A model generated the notes under the pieces. That model did not search any database. It saw only the letters and a list, made by a program, of their open reading frames with translations, and was not told the DNA's origin. This document shows positions 16,404-25,718 of a stretch of 64,000 bases of DNA, in pieces. The translations under genes and the position numbers were made by a program. Where the stretch lies: contig CAYFFQ010000001.1 of the NCBI GenBank assembly GCA_964342465.1, positions 186,001-250,000 of the forward strand, written 5' to 3'. This DNA comes from MGIIb-Q1 sp964342465 (GTDB taxonomy: Archaea; Thermoplasmatota; Poseidoniia; Poseidoniales; Thalassarchaeaceae). The first letter of the stretch is position 1. Each line of letters starts with the position of its first letter.

Positions 16404-17960
16404 ATGGCTGGAGTAGGCATTGACGACATCGCCATCCATTTTCCTAAGATTTACTTCGATATGAAGGATTTCGCTGAGATGAGAGGGGCTGACTACGGCA
16501 AACTCAACCGCGGCCTGGGACTCTCAGCGATGTCAGTTCCTGACATCCATGAGGATACTGCAACTATGGGGGCGAATGCGGTCACTCGGCTGATTGACAG
16601 GAATGGGCTAGACCCACGCCACATCGGCAGGATGTATCTCGGGACCGAATCTGCTTTGGACGGTGCCAAGCCTACTGCTACCTACATCCTCGACATGTTG
16701 AATCAGCGATATTCACATCAGTATGGCGAGGATTGTTTCAGGAACTGCGATGTCGTCGACATGACCTTTGCCTGTATCGGGGCGGTTGACGCTCTGCACA
16801 ACACACTCGATTGGGTTGCGAGAGGCGGGACGGAAGAGGGGAGAATTGGTATCGTCGTTTTCTCCGACAACGCCAAGTATGACCTCGGCTCATCAGGAGA
16901 ATACACACAGGGTGCTGGCGGTGGGGCGATTCTCGTTCGCCACGACCCCCGCCTCATCGAGATACCGGACAATTGGGGGATTTCCACCACACCAGTGCAC
17001 GACTTCTTCAAACCGAGGCGGCAAGTCTCCCTGACCTCAGTCATCAACCATGTTCTCCAACTGGCGAGAGAAACCGGTGCGAACCTCAAGGAGGGGCTGG
17101 CCGAGAGGATGGTGAAACACCTGCCCGAATCGACGGTCAGAAGGCTGGGAATCTTTTCTCACGGAGAGGAGAATGTCCATGTTCATAGGGATGAACCGGT
17201 GTTCGACGGCCAATTCTCAAACCGATGCTATCAGGATGCGGTCAAGACCGCCTTCCTTGATTTTCAGCGGAGAGCTGAACGGTCTGGCCGCTACGACCCC
17301 GAATCCGATGAAATCCTCACTGAGCAGTGGATTCGCATAATCATGCATCTGCCATACGCATTCCAAGCGAAGAGAATGTTCCCAGATGTCTTCCGCCACG
17401 ACCGCAGAGGGAGCGAGGCGTGGGCCGCCATCGCTGCTGAAATCGGAGAGGAGCCCGACAGCGAAGCATTTGAGGATACGCCAGAGGGTGAAATTGAATC
17501 GGAGAAGGCACAGGACGCCTACCGCCGAGCCATATCCAAGACCGAGCAGTACAAGCAGTTCCACGCCATGCGAATCGAGAAGGGACAGCGCGCTTCGAGC
17601 CTAATCGGGAACCAATATACGGGTTCCATCTTCCTCGCCATCATGTCCACACTCGAGTCTGATTACGAAGATAATGAGAACATCGAGAATCACCACATCG
17701 GGATGTGTGGCTACGGCTCGGGTGCAAAAGCGAAGGTCTTCGAGGGGAAGGTCTCACCACATTGGCGAGAAGTCGTCTCGCGCTGGAACATGTTCGAGAG
17801 AATGGCTGGTAGAGTCGCCATCGACCACGCCACCTATGAGCAACTCCACAAAGGGCTCAGAGAGGATTCAGTCGTCACCCCAAAGGGAGAGTTTGCACTG
17901 GTTGAAGTTCTTTCAGAGGGCGACTACGAAGGGGCGAGAACCTATCGATGGGTCGCATGA
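16404..17960 (+). CDS. mvaS: Hydroxymethylglutaryl-CoA synthase
   Basis: Condenses acetyl-CoA and acetoacetyl-CoA to HMG-CoA for the mevalonate route to archaeal lipids. The thiolase-fold signature is present: Glu82 in YLGTESALDGAKP, the acyl-accepting Cys124 in DMTFACIGAVDAL, and His in PVHDFFKP. LIGNQYTGSIFLAIMSTLE and GMCGYGSGAKAKVFEG mark the C-terminal half. At 518 residues it is far longer than archaeal (about 350) or bacterial (about 390) enzymes; an acidic, Ala/Glu-rich insertion lies around 330-395. It is closer to bacterial/eukaryotic forms. The gene stands alone. Confidence 0.92.
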   Translation: MAGVGIDDIAIHFPKIYFDMKDFAEMRGADYGKLNRGLGLSAMSVPDIHEDTATMGANAVTRLIDRNGLDPRHIGRMYLGTESALDGAKPTATYILDMLNQRYSHQYGEDCFRNCDVVDMTFACIGAVDALHNTLDWVARGGTEEGRIGIVVFSDNAKYDLGSSGEYTQGAGGGAILVRHDPRLIEIPDNWGISTTPVHDFFKPRRQVSLTSVINHVLQLARETGANLKEGLAERMVKHLPESTVRRLGIFSHGEENVHVHRDEPVFDGQFSNRCYQDAVKTAFLDFQRRAERSGRYDPESDEILTEQWIRIIMHLPYAFQAKRMFPDVFRHDRRGSEAWAAIAAEIGEEPDSEAFEDTPEGEIESEKAQDAYRRAISKTEQYKQFHAMRIEKGQRASSLIGNQYTGSIFLAIMSTLESDYEDNENIENHHIGMCGYGSGAKAKVFEGKVSPHWREVVSRWNMFERMAGRVAIDHATYEQLHKGLREDSVVTPKGEFALVEVLSEGDYEGARTYRWVA

Positions 17961-18162
17961 TACCGAGCCGGTTCTGTTTCATCTCTTGACGCTCAGGCTT
18001 CAATCGGTCACTGGGTGTTGCGTGGGCGCGAAATCATATCCAATGATTCTCTTCCACCACCGAGACAGGATTTTCTCACAGGTAGTCGTCTCTCCTCGGC
18101 TGCGGAGTCAAACAAAGGGTTGAAGGGTGGCCGACTTCCGCAGAATCATCAAGGGTGTATCC

Positions 18163-19344
18163 ATGGTCTACGAGGCGCTTGACTTCTATGATGTCGATGC
18201 ACAACTGACTGAAGAGGAAATCATGGTGCGCGACATGGTGCGCGACTGGGTTGATGCGGAGGTTCTCCCTAAGATTGAGGGCGCTTGCGAAGAGGGTGTC
18301 TTCTTGGACGAGTGGCGTCAAGCCCTCGGGGAGATGGGTGTACTCGGTGCTCCACTCAAGGGGTATGGTTGTGCGGGGCTCTCCTATGTGGCGTACGGTG
18401 TGATTTGCCGAGAACTCGAGAGAGGTGACTCGGGGATACGCTCCTTTGCCAGTGTTCAAGGCTCCTTGGCTATGTACCCAATCTGGGATTTCGGCAGTGA
18501 GGAACAGAAGAATCACTACCTGCCAAAAATGGCCACCGGAGAGTGGATCGGATGCTTCGGATTGACCGAACCGGACTACGGCTCTAACCCCGGTGGAATG
18601 ATTACGAAAGCCGAAGACAAAGGTGACCACTACCTTCTGAATGGGGCAAAGATGTGGATTACCAACGGAACAATAGCAGATTTGGCTGTTGTTTGGGCAA
18701 AACTCGACGGAGTGATACGTGGATTTATCGTTGAAAAAAGCGACGAAGGGTATTCAGCACCAGAGATGAAGGGAAAACACTCACTGAAGGCGAGTGTGAC
18801 GAGTGAGTTGGTGTTTCAGGATTGCAAGATTCCCAAAGATAGGATTCTGCCGGGTGTGAAGGGTCTCAGAGGACCCTTCTCATGTCTCAACAATGCGCGA
18901 TACGGCATATCTTGGGGTGCGCTCGGGGCGGCACAGGCGTGCTTCCATTCGGCTAAGGAATACACACTTTCTCGCACCCAATTCGACCAGCCGATAGCCG
19001 CCTATCAACTGATACAGAACAAATTGGCATGGATGCTGCGTGAAATTACCAAAGGGCAACTTCTCGCTCTCGAATTGGGGCGTAAAAAGGACAACGGCAG
19101 TTGGATTCCCGAGCATATCTCTCTCGCCAAGATGAACAATGTCGACATCGCTTTGGAAATCGCTCGCATGGCTCGTGACATGCATGGGGCAAACGGTATT
19201 CTCGACGAATACTGTATCATGCGGCACATGGCGAATCTCGAGTCTGTAAAGACCTATGAGGGAACTCACGACATTCATAATCTCATCTTGGGCCGCCACA
19301 TCACAGGAATACAGAGTTTCACCCGCGAACTTGGTGGGTCTTGA
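18163..19344 (+). CDS. Acyl-CoA dehydrogenase, glutaryl-CoA dehydrogenase-like
   Basis: About 393 residues. FGLTEPDYGSNPGGMITKAE and LNGAKMWITNGTIADLAVVWAK are the middle-domain motifs; NNARYGISWGALGAAQACFHSAKEYTLSRTQFDQPIAAYQL and MHGANGILDEYCIMRHMANLESVKTYEGTHDIHNLILGRHITGIQSF form the C-terminal helical domain with the catalytic Glu in YEGTHD. This pattern is closest to glutaryl-CoA dehydrogenases (lysine/tryptophan breakdown). Electrons go to ETF, encoded 0.8 kb downstream. ATG 18163 is preferred over GTG 18127. Confidence 0.88.
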   Translation: MVYEALDFYDVDAQLTEEEIMVRDMVRDWVDAEVLPKIEGACEEGVFLDEWRQALGEMGVLGAPLKGYGCAGLSYVAYGVICRELERGDSGIRSFASVQGSLAMYPIWDFGSEEQKNHYLPKMATGEWIGCFGLTEPDYGSNPGGMITKAEDKGDHYLLNGAKMWITNGTIADLAVVWAKLDGVIRGFIVEKSDEGYSAPEMKGKHSLKASVTSELVFQDCKIPKDRILPGVKGLRGPFSCLNNARYGISWGALGAAQACFHSAKEYTLSRTQFDQPIAAYQLIQNKLAWMLREITKGQLLALELGRKKDNGSWIPEHISLAKMNNVDIALEIARMARDMHGANGILDEYCIMRHMANLESVKTYEGTHDIHNLILGRHITGIQSFTRELGGS

Positions 19345-19412
19345 CTTCACTGTTTTGAGTCACATCTGCCTTATGCGAATATCCTATAGCAAACAGGTGC
19401 CCTGTCGCGGTT

Positions 19413-19988
19413 ATGGCAGGTAAGATTTCTGACGAAGCGATGGTCAAAGCCACCGGCAAGGGTCCTGACCATTGGTTCCCTATTCTCGATGAGATGGCGC
19501 AGAAAGAGAGCAAGCGTAGTGAACTGACCATGAGATTCTGGCGAGAAAATCAGGATACTGTTTCACAATGGTGGGCGCAGATGACGGTTGTCGAGTGGGA
19601 GAGGGACCGCGGGAGGAGGGTGGTCAACCAAGACTGCGCAGGAAATTTCCAGATGAGTGCTTCAAAGACACTTCCTATCAATCCCGGAGAAGCGTGGGGA
19701 GCACTTCTCGCCCATGACTGGCTCCCCGGTCTAGTCTACGAGGAGGGGCATGAGTTCACAACTTCAGAGGGTGTTCAGGTCACAGTACGCGCTGTACGTC
19801 CGAGCAAACTCCTACGATTGTGGTGGCACGGTGAGGTAGGTAAATCCACTCTTGAAGTGATGTTCTTTCCTGCCAAAGAAAAAACATCGGTGCGGTTTCA
19901 GCACCAGAAGTTGCCAAATGAATCAGATGTTGAGATTTTCAAATCACGATGGCGGGCTGTTCTGTCGGAGATTGCCGCGAACCTCTGA
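19413..19988 (+). CDS. DUF4287 plus SRPBCC/AHSA1-like protein
   Basis: 191 residues. The N-terminal 70 residues (MAGKISDEAMVKATGKGPDHWFPILD... then WWAQMTVVEWERDRGRR) match the DUF4287 pattern. The rest (QMSASKTLPINPGEAWGALL...LRLWWHGEVGKSTLEVMFFPAKEKTSVRFQHQKLPNESD) is a START/Bet v1-like SRPBCC fold of the AHSA1 type, which binds hydrophobic ligands or acts as an Hsp90-activator relative. The ligand is unknown. It lies between gcd-like and etf genes on the same strand. Confidence 0.72.
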   Translation: MAGKISDEAMVKATGKGPDHWFPILDEMAQKESKRSELTMRFWRENQDTVSQWWAQMTVVEWERDRGRRVVNQDCAGNFQMSASKTLPINPGEAWGALLAHDWLPGLVYEEGHEFTTSEGVQVTVRAVRPSKLLRLWWHGEVGKSTLEVMFFPAKEKTSVRFQHQKLPNESDVEIFKSRWRAVLSEIAANL

Positions 19989-20102
19989 GGAACGAACACC
20001 ATCCACCGGTCAGGCGATCACATTCTATGGTCGGAATCACGGTTCCCATTGCCAAAATAGCAAGTGCTAATGTTCTTAGAGGGGTCTTAAGTCGGCGGTT
20101 TC

Positions 20103-20846
20103 ATGGTAGAAATCGCCGTGTTGCTGAAGCAGGTACCGGACACTAACGCGAAGATTGTTGTCGTGGATGGTAGAGTCGATGAATCGGCAGTGGCCAGTTG
20201 GGTCACATCTCCCTATGATGAGTATGCCCTTGAGGCCGCGTTGCAGTTTACTGAGGCGGCTGGTGGCTCCATTACAGCAATTACCCTCGGGCCAGCGAGG
20301 GCTGACAAGGTGCTGAAGGATGCGGCGGCACTCGGTGTGACCAAATTGGTTCGAATCTGGAATGATAATTGGGGTAGTTTGGATTCCATTCAGGTTCAGA
20401 CTGCCTTGGCGGAGGCTGTCAAAGCATCGGGTGCGGAACTCGTCTATTGTGGGAAACAATCTGCTGACAGCAACCAAGGGTCGACTGGTCCGGGTGTGGC
20501 TGAATTGCTCGGCGCCGCCTGTGTGGCAGAAGTAAGTGAATTCGATGTCAATGGCCAGACCTATACTCGCCCCGCTGCCGGTGGCAATGAAAGGGTGACT
20601 GTATCTACTCCGGCGGTGGTGACCTTCACCAAGACGGCGAATGACCTTCGTCGCCCCAATGTCAGGGGAATCATGATGGCCAAGAGGGCTGCAATTGATT
20701 TGGTCTCAGGAGCAGTGGATGAAGCACGCGTGACCTTCAACGGCCACTCCTCTCCGGCGGAAAAACCACCAGGGAAAACATTTGACGGCGCAGATAGCGT
20801 ACCACAAGTGGTCGGACTACTGAGAGATGAGGCGAAGGTGCTCTAG
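20103..20846 (+). CDS. etfB: Electron transfer flavoprotein beta subunit
   Basis: 247 residues. MVEIAVLLKQVPDTNAKI opens as in EtfB; SPYDEYALEAALQF and the LVYCGKQSADSNQGSTGPGVAELLGA block are diagnostic. With EtfA it takes electrons from the acyl-CoA dehydrogenases (10.9 and 18.2 kb) and passes them to an ETF:quinone oxidoreductase. It ends 5 bp before etfA. Confidence 0.95.
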   Translation: MVEIAVLLKQVPDTNAKIVVVDGRVDESAVASWVTSPYDEYALEAALQFTEAAGGSITAITLGPARADKVLKDAAALGVTKLVRIWNDNWGSLDSIQVQTALAEAVKASGAELVYCGKQSADSNQGSTGPGVAELLGAACVAEVSEFDVNGQTYTRPAAGGNERVTVSTPAVVTFTKTANDLRRPNVRGIMMAKRAAIDLVSGAVDEARVTFNGHSSPAEKPPGKTFDGADSVPQVVGLLRDEAKVL

Positions 20847-20851
20847 GGGGG

Positions 20852-21781
20852 ATGAAAATGGAAATGACAATCATTGCTGAGACTCAGAAGGGCGAACTGC
20901 ACCCAGTGACCGCACAGATGGTAGGGGCTGCATCATCGTTGGGTGGAAGTATTACCGTAATTTGTCCTCGGGGAGTCGGCTCTGACACGGCGGCCAATCT
21001 CGCAGGAGTTGGCAAGGTCCTCTCCATCACTGGAGATTGCTTCTCATCATTTGATGGGGGTGCATGGGCGGCGGCTCTCGACGCCGCCGCAGATGACGGG
21101 GTCATCATGGGTGCAGCAACTCCGCAGGGTCGCGATGTTGTCGCTCGAATCGCAGCCCGCAGAGGCATTCCTGCTGTGCAGGATGTGGTGGCGATAACAT
21201 CAGGACTCACCCTCACCCATCCCATCTATTCCGGTAAGGCGATGCAGAAGGTGACAATAGATGGCGAGTGTGCTCTGACTTTGCGAACCAACATCTTTCC
21301 TCCCGCTGGCGATGGCGGGAGCGCAGAAGTAGCCACCGTGGCACACTCAGGAGATGTCCGAATCGCAGTCCGAGAGGCGATGGCGAGGGCGAGCGAGCGA
21401 TTGGATGTAGCCGATGCAGACATCATCATCTCAGGTGGCCGCGGCATGGGAGGGCCGGAGAACTTTGACAGACTCTACTCAATTGCAGATGAATTGGGTG
21501 CTGCCGTAGGGGCCAGCCGTGCTGCCGTTGATGCATGGGATGGAATCCCCCACTCGATGCAAGTCGGCCAGACAGGAAAAACCGTCAACCCCACTCTCTA
21601 CATAGCAGTGGGCATATCGGGTGCAATTCAGCATCTCGCCGGAATGCGTACCAGCAAGTACATCGTTGCCATCAATAAAGATGTGGAGGCTCCTATTTTC
21701 AAAATCGCAGACTACGGAATCGTAGCAACTTGGGAAGAGGCTCTTCCGATTCTTGTCGAGGAACTGGCGAAACTCTCCTGA
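20852..21781 (+). CDS. etfA: Electron transfer flavoprotein alpha subunit
   Basis: 309 residues. The C-terminal FAD-binding domain has SGGRGMGGPENF, GASRAAVDAWDGIPHSMQVGQTGKTV, LYIAVGISGAIQHLAGM and INKDVEAPIFKIADYGIV, all standard. The N-terminal domain (MKMEMTIIAETQKGELHPVTAQMVGAASSLGG) is a little shortened. Co-transcribed with etfB. Confidence 0.95.
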   Translation: MKMEMTIIAETQKGELHPVTAQMVGAASSLGGSITVICPRGVGSDTAANLAGVGKVLSITGDCFSSFDGGAWAAALDAAADDGVIMGAATPQGRDVVARIAARRGIPAVQDVVAITSGLTLTHPIYSGKAMQKVTIDGECALTLRTNIFPPAGDGGSAEVATVAHSGDVRIAVREAMARASERLDVADADIIISGGRGMGGPENFDRLYSIADELGAAVGASRAAVDAWDGIPHSMQVGQTGKTVNPTLYIAVGISGAIQHLAGMRTSKYIVAINKDVEAPIFKIADYGIVATWEEALPILVEELAKLS

Positions 21782-21814
21782 ATCCGCTGCCTGGAAACCC
21801 GCCGATATGAATCG

Positions 21815-21950
21815 ACTTCCCCTCAGGCGACCGGATTGGCTGCATCACCCCTCAGGCGACCGGATTGACAGCATCATCACTCAGGCGACCGGATTGGCTG
21901 CTTCACGCATTGAGCGACCGGATTGACAGCATCACCTCTCAACACATCAC
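21815..21950. repeat. 29-bp tandem repeat, four to five copies
   Basis: CTCAGGCGACCGGATTG recurs at 21822, 21851, 21880 and, with one base lost, about 21909. The following bases alternate between GGCTGC and GACAGC, giving a higher-order period near 58. It lies between etfA and the next same-strand gene. Confidence 0.88.
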
Positions 21951-22016
21951 CAACTCAGGTGTGTGCATGAGCCCATTGGCGCAAATCAAAAGGTGACCGG
22001 CAGTTTGGGGATAAAT

Positions 22017-23198
22017 ATGGCAAGAGATATTCCGTGGATGCGGGAGAGATACGAACAACTGAAATCTCAGAATCTGCAGTGGGAACCGCCCACGCTCGAA
22101 TCAGCCAGCACTCCGCTCTGTACGGTGGATGGCGAGCAGATGGTCATGCTTTCCGCCAACAATTATCTCAATCTCACAACACACCCGAAGGTCATCGCCG
22201 CGTCGATGGAAGCGACCAAGAAATATGGCGCCGGCAGCGGTTCTGTCAGGGCGATAAGTGGCACTATGGATATCCATTTGGAAGCAGAGAGGAAGGTTGC
22301 TGAATTCAAAGGTGTGCAGGCATCTCTCATCTATTCAGCAGGCTACACAGCCAATGTCGGACTGATTCCCACTCTTGTGCGTGGGAAGGAGGATGTCATA
22401 ATCAGCGACGAATTGAATCACGGTTCTATCATAGACGGAGTCAGATTGACCAAGGCGAGCCGCGCCGTCTATCCACACAACGACATGGAAGCATTGGCAG
22501 CTATTCTCAAGCAACACAGTGAGAGCGAGCGAAAACTGGTCATCACAGATGGGGTCTTCTCCATGGATGGCGATGTCGCGCCTCTAGACGAAATCACTGA
22601 ACTGGCCGAACAACACGATGCGATGGTGTTTGTCGATGATTGTCACGGCGAGGGGGTTCTCGGTGCAGGGGGTGCTGGTATCGTCGACCACTTCGGTTTG
22701 CAGGGAAGAGTCGATTTCGAAATTGGCTCTTTCTCCAAAGCCCTCGGTGTGCAGGGGGGAATAGTCGCGGGGAGCGAACAGGTCCGCACGCACGCGCTCA
22801 ACCATTCTCGTTCATGGTTGCTCTCGGGTAGCCAACCGCCAGGGGTGGCGGCGGCTCAGAAGGCAGCGATTGAGGTGTTGATGAGTGAACCGGAACACCA
22901 CGCTAGGTTGTGGTCGAACACCGATTATTTCCGCAGGGAGATGGAGTCGCTCGGATTCGACCTCGGCTTGTCAACCACACCGATAATTCCAGTCATGTGC
23001 GGCCAATCGGGAGTGGCGAAGCAGTTGGCCGCAGAAATGCGCAGACTCGGTGTCGTTGTCGGCGCAATCGTCTTCCCGATGGTCTCCCGTGATGCGGCAA
23101 GGGTGAGAAACCAACTTTCCGCCGGTCTGAGCGATGAACAATTGGGTGAAATCCTCGCCGCCTATGAGAGTGCAGGCAGAACGGTAGGGCTCATCTGA
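22017..23198 (+). CDS. kbl: Alpha-oxoamine synthase, probable glycine C-acetyltransferase (2-amino-3-ketobutyrate CoA ligase)
   Basis: 393 residues, PLP fold type I. ANNYLNLTTHPKVIAASMEATKKYGAGSGSVRAISGT is typical of Kbl, DDCHGEGVLGAGGAGIVDHFGL holds the PLP-ring Asp/His, and GSFSKALGVQGGIVAGS the Schiff-base Lys. Kbl cleaves 2-amino-3-ketobutyrate with CoA to glycine and acetyl-CoA in threonine breakdown. KAPA synthase (BioF) and serine palmitoyltransferase are close relatives that motifs alone do not exclude, and a biotin transporter (bioY) is at 47.7 kb. ATG 22017 fits the family N-terminus better than 21963. Confidence 0.85.
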   Translation: MARDIPWMRERYEQLKSQNLQWEPPTLESASTPLCTVDGEQMVMLSANNYLNLTTHPKVIAASMEATKKYGAGSGSVRAISGTMDIHLEAERKVAEFKGVQASLIYSAGYTANVGLIPTLVRGKEDVIISDELNHGSIIDGVRLTKASRAVYPHNDMEALAAILKQHSESERKLVITDGVFSMDGDVAPLDEITELAEQHDAMVFVDDCHGEGVLGAGGAGIVDHFGLQGRVDFEIGSFSKALGVQGGIVAGSEQVRTHALNHSRSWLLSGSQPPGVAAAQKAAIEVLMSEPEHHARLWSNTDYFRREMESLGFDLGLSTTPIIPVMCGQSGVAKQLAAEMRRLGVVVGAIVFPMVSRDAARVRNQLSAGLSDEQLGEILAAYESAGRTVGLI

Positions 23199-23527
23199 AG
23201 ACCTTCACATAGAGTGACGGGTTATTGGTCAGTGGCTGGGACGAATTGGTGAACTTCGCTACAGCAATCTGAAAAGTGTCTGAATGTGGTGGTCGGTTGA
23301 GGAATGATACAGCGTCGAATCAAGTAGGGAGATCACTTCTCGTGGGCATGAGGTGAATGGGCGTAAAACCCCCAATGCGCTAAATCGAGTAGGGAAATCA
23401 CTTCTCGTGGGCATGAGGTGAATGGGTGTAAAACCCCCAATGCGCAAAATCAAGTAGGGAAATCACTTCTTGTGGGCATGAGGTGAATGGGCGTAAAACA
23501 CCCAATGCGCCTGATAATTGGAAATAA
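23199..23527. repeat. 65-bp tandem repeat, three copies, between convergent genes
   Basis: GTAGGGAAATCACTTCTCGT-type copies begin at 23324, 23389 and 23454, nearly identical over the full 65 bp. They stop about 10 bp before the 3' end of the next, minus-strand gene. Nothing else is visible in this 329-bp gap. Confidence 0.92.
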
Positions 23528-24184
23528 TCACTGCTCAAGTGAGTTGACAGCGTCTTCGAGTTCACGCTCCATTTCTCGTTGAGCCTGAACTACAATCGTT
23601 TCGACGAAGGGGTCCTTTCCATCCTCAAGCATCACCAACATCCGGTGTCTCGGGGCCCAAGAAAAATGGACATATATCGGGCCAGGTGCGAGCATCAGCA
23701 GCCAAGCGATGGTGATTGGGATGATGTCCATCATTCCTGTCCAGATGGACAGGAGCAGAATGAATCCGATGAACGGCATGATGTAAATCGCCGCCCGTGG
23801 CGGAGTGATTGGCGGCCGTTTCGATATCATCTGGACTATTGCTGAAAACTGGCCGACAATAGCCAATCCGACAGCAATCATCAACGTCCTGAATGCGACC
23901 TCTCTGAACCATGAATCAACCTCCCAACCGTTGTGCATGCCGATAGGCAGAACCAGAGTTGCGCTGAGCAGCAGACCGTAGAAGGCAGAGACGATGGCCG
24001 GATGGGACAATCCGAGTGGCCAAGTGGCAAACCGCTGAGAAAGCGGCGAGCCGAAGACCATCCGTTTCTGCTCGTCGGACAGCGAGGCGAGGCGTGAGTC
24101 AGACGGCTGCATGGACTGACGCGGTCGTAATGAAGCATTAACATTGGCTGCGATAGAGGAAGGAAGCGACTCAATCCTCGCCAT
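23528..24184 (-). CDS. Membrane protein of unknown function
   Basis: 218 residues. A soluble N-terminus is followed by four hydrophobic segments at roughly 62-82, 95-115, 130-147 and 150-170, then a charged helical tail. No known family is recognised. Its start overlaps the end of the upstream membrane-protein gene by 14 bp, so the two form a transcription unit and may act together. Confidence 0.65.
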   Translation of the reverse strand: MARIESLPSSIAANVNASLRPRQSMQPSDSRLASLSDEQKRMVFGSPLSQRFATWPLGLSHPAIVSAFYGLLLSATLVLPIGMHNGWEVDSWFREVAFRTLMIAVGLAIVGQFSAIVQMISKRPPITPPRAAIYIMPFIGFILLLSIWTGMMDIIPITIAWLLMLAPGPIYVHFSWAPRHRMLVMLEDGKDPFVETIVVQAQREMERELEDAVNSLEQ

Positions 24185-24890
24185 CTAAGATGTCACGAAG
24201 AGCATTCGGATGCGAATCCTCCCCCTCCTCGCTCCATCCTCTCAGCAGAACTCCCGGTTTCGGTGTCATGGAACCATCAGTGGTTTCCAGCCATTTCCTC
24301 TCACGTGGGTAGAACTCCCCGGACTCTCTATTGCGCGCCTTCTCGATTTCATCATCCTCCCCCACCCTCCTGTTTTGGGCATCACGCAGGGCCAATGCCT
24401 GATTGACTAGAGACACCATCTTCCTGACCTGATAATCAAGGGTGTATGGCCAGTGGAAGAGCACCACCCCCTCTGAATCATTCTTCTTGAGAAGTGTCCG
24501 TTCGAGAATTGGGTCACGCATCGCGTAGAGCCTTGCGCCATCGGGTATTCGGTGGAATCTCTCACCGTCTGAGACCCAGACTGTCGCCTCTCCAACCTCC
24601 TCTGAAGGATGCCAAGGGTGGCCATCTCCGATTGCCACCAAGGTGAGAAGTTCACTCACTCGAGAAATCCTGAGGTAGTGTTTCCACAGGACTATGGCTG
24701 TGGCGAGGGAGATGGCGAGTTGGGTCACAATATGCGATATACTGAGAATCTGAAGAACCTTGAAAGATGCCAAGAGGACGAAAAAACCGGCGATGGTGAA
24801 GAATCCTGCGTTGAGGATGTTTCGCCGCTGAATCTTGGCCACGGACGGGTTGACTGACCAAGGATGCGCTCCCGATGGCATTCCATCCAT
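24171..24890 (-). CDS. Membrane protein of unknown function
   Basis: 239 residues from MDGMPSGAHPW. Two adjacent hydrophobic segments near residues 28-75 (ILNAGFFTIAGFFVLLASFKVL and IVTQLAISLATAIVLW) are followed by a soluble, charged domain of about 160 residues with a PH-like look (GEATVWVSDGERFHRIPDGARLY). The open frame extends to 25082, but that part is a reading of a 70-bp tandem repeat, so the start was set at 24890. Paired with the downstream membrane protein. Confidence 0.62.
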   Translation of the reverse strand: MDGMPSGAHPWSVNPSVAKIQRRNILNAGFFTIAGFFVLLASFKVLQILSISHIVTQLAISLATAIVLWKHYLRISRVSELLTLVAIGDGHPWHPSEEVGEATVWVSDGERFHRIPDGARLYAMRDPILERTLLKKNDSEGVVLFHWPYTLDYQVRKMVSLVNQALALRDAQNRRVGEDDEIEKARNRESGEFYPRERKWLETTDGSMTPKPGVLLRGWSEEGEDSHPNALRDILDGED

Positions 24891-24910
24891 GTCATCGCGA
24901 GTGTGGGTAT

Positions 24911-25078
24911 CACACTTGGGAGTTTGCAGGGTCGGTGGAGCGAGAAGCATTGAAGAATGCTCGCCGTCCAACTTCCATGACCCACTTGGGAGTTTGCAGG
25001 GTCGGTGGAGCGAGAAGCATTGAAGAATGCTCGCCGTCCAACTTCCATGACCCAATTGGGAGTTTGCAGGGTTGAGGG
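24911..25078. repeat. 70-bp tandem repeat, about 2.4 copies
   Basis: CTTGGGAGTTTGCAGGGTCG-type copies begin at about 24914, 24984 and 25054. The array lies just upstream of a minus-strand gene and in the divergent region with the TerB-like gene. Nothing else is visible in the 345 bp from 24891 to 25235 apart from two copies of CATGTRTGCGGGGGAGC around 25080 and 25141. Confidence 0.9.
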
Positions 25079-25235
25079 CCATGTGTGCGGGGGAGCACCT
25101 ACCGTGTCACATCTACTCCACTCCGCATTCGCTTGAGGACCATGTATGCGGGGGAGCGCCCTTTCGGGAATCGGTATGGAGGCTTGTGATGAGAGACAAT
25201 CGCCTTCAAGTGTGTTGTGCATTCTCGTCCATCTG

Positions 25236-25718
25236 ATGCTACCCGATACTCTGCTAGACCTGACCGCCGACGAGGCCATCTCCTATGCGACTGTGTTGGC
25301 GGTGATGGCGACTTGTGACGGCGAGTTTTCCCCCGTGGAAATGAGTGCCTACGAATCGCGCGTCGCCTCTCTCCTCTATCAACGAGATGTACGGGAGAGA
25401 TTGGAATCAGTGGTTGGGGAATGGGTTGACATTGATTTTCATCTCCAAGCCCTCTCGGAAACCGGAATCAAACTTCTGCTCCGAGATGTTGTGATGATGG
25501 CGGCTTGCGACGGAGAATATACCGAGGAGGAGATGAAAATCATCGATAAAGTCGCCGCCGCTGCAGAGGTGGGTGAAGAAGAGTTGAACCAACTCTACCA
25601 TTGGGTCTATGAGGGATGGTCGTGGTTTCAACGTGGCCATCAGATACTCTCAATTGACAATCCCGATGGCGCCGAGAGAGTCGATGGGGTGAAGGGGCCT
25701 ACGGAGCCGGTGGGGTGA
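25236..25718 (+). CDS. TerB-like domain protein
   Basis: 160 residues from ATG 25236. The all-helical TerB pattern is seen twice: ATVLAVMATCDGEFSPVEMSAYESRV and LRDVVMMAACDGEYTEEEMKIIDKVAAAAEVGEEELNQL, each with the acidic CDGE metal-binding motif. TerB-like domains occur in stress and membrane-associated complexes; the partner is unknown. The last residues (VDGVKGPTEPVG) are encoded by the first copies of a 26-bp tandem repeat, so the C-terminus may vary with copy number. Confidence 0.72.
   Translation: MLPDTLLDLTADEAISYATVLAVMATCDGEFSPVEMSAYESRVASLLYQRDVRERLESVVGEWVDIDFHLQALSETGIKLLLRDVVMMAACDGEYTEEEMKIIDKVAAAAEVGEEELNQLYHWVYEGWSWFQRGHQILSIDNPDGAERVDGVKGPTEPVG

Noticed and set aside
24890..25082. 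N-terminal extension of the minus-strand membrane protein
   Set aside because: The extra 64 residues are translations of the 70-bp repeat; an internal ATG at 24890 gives a normal start.
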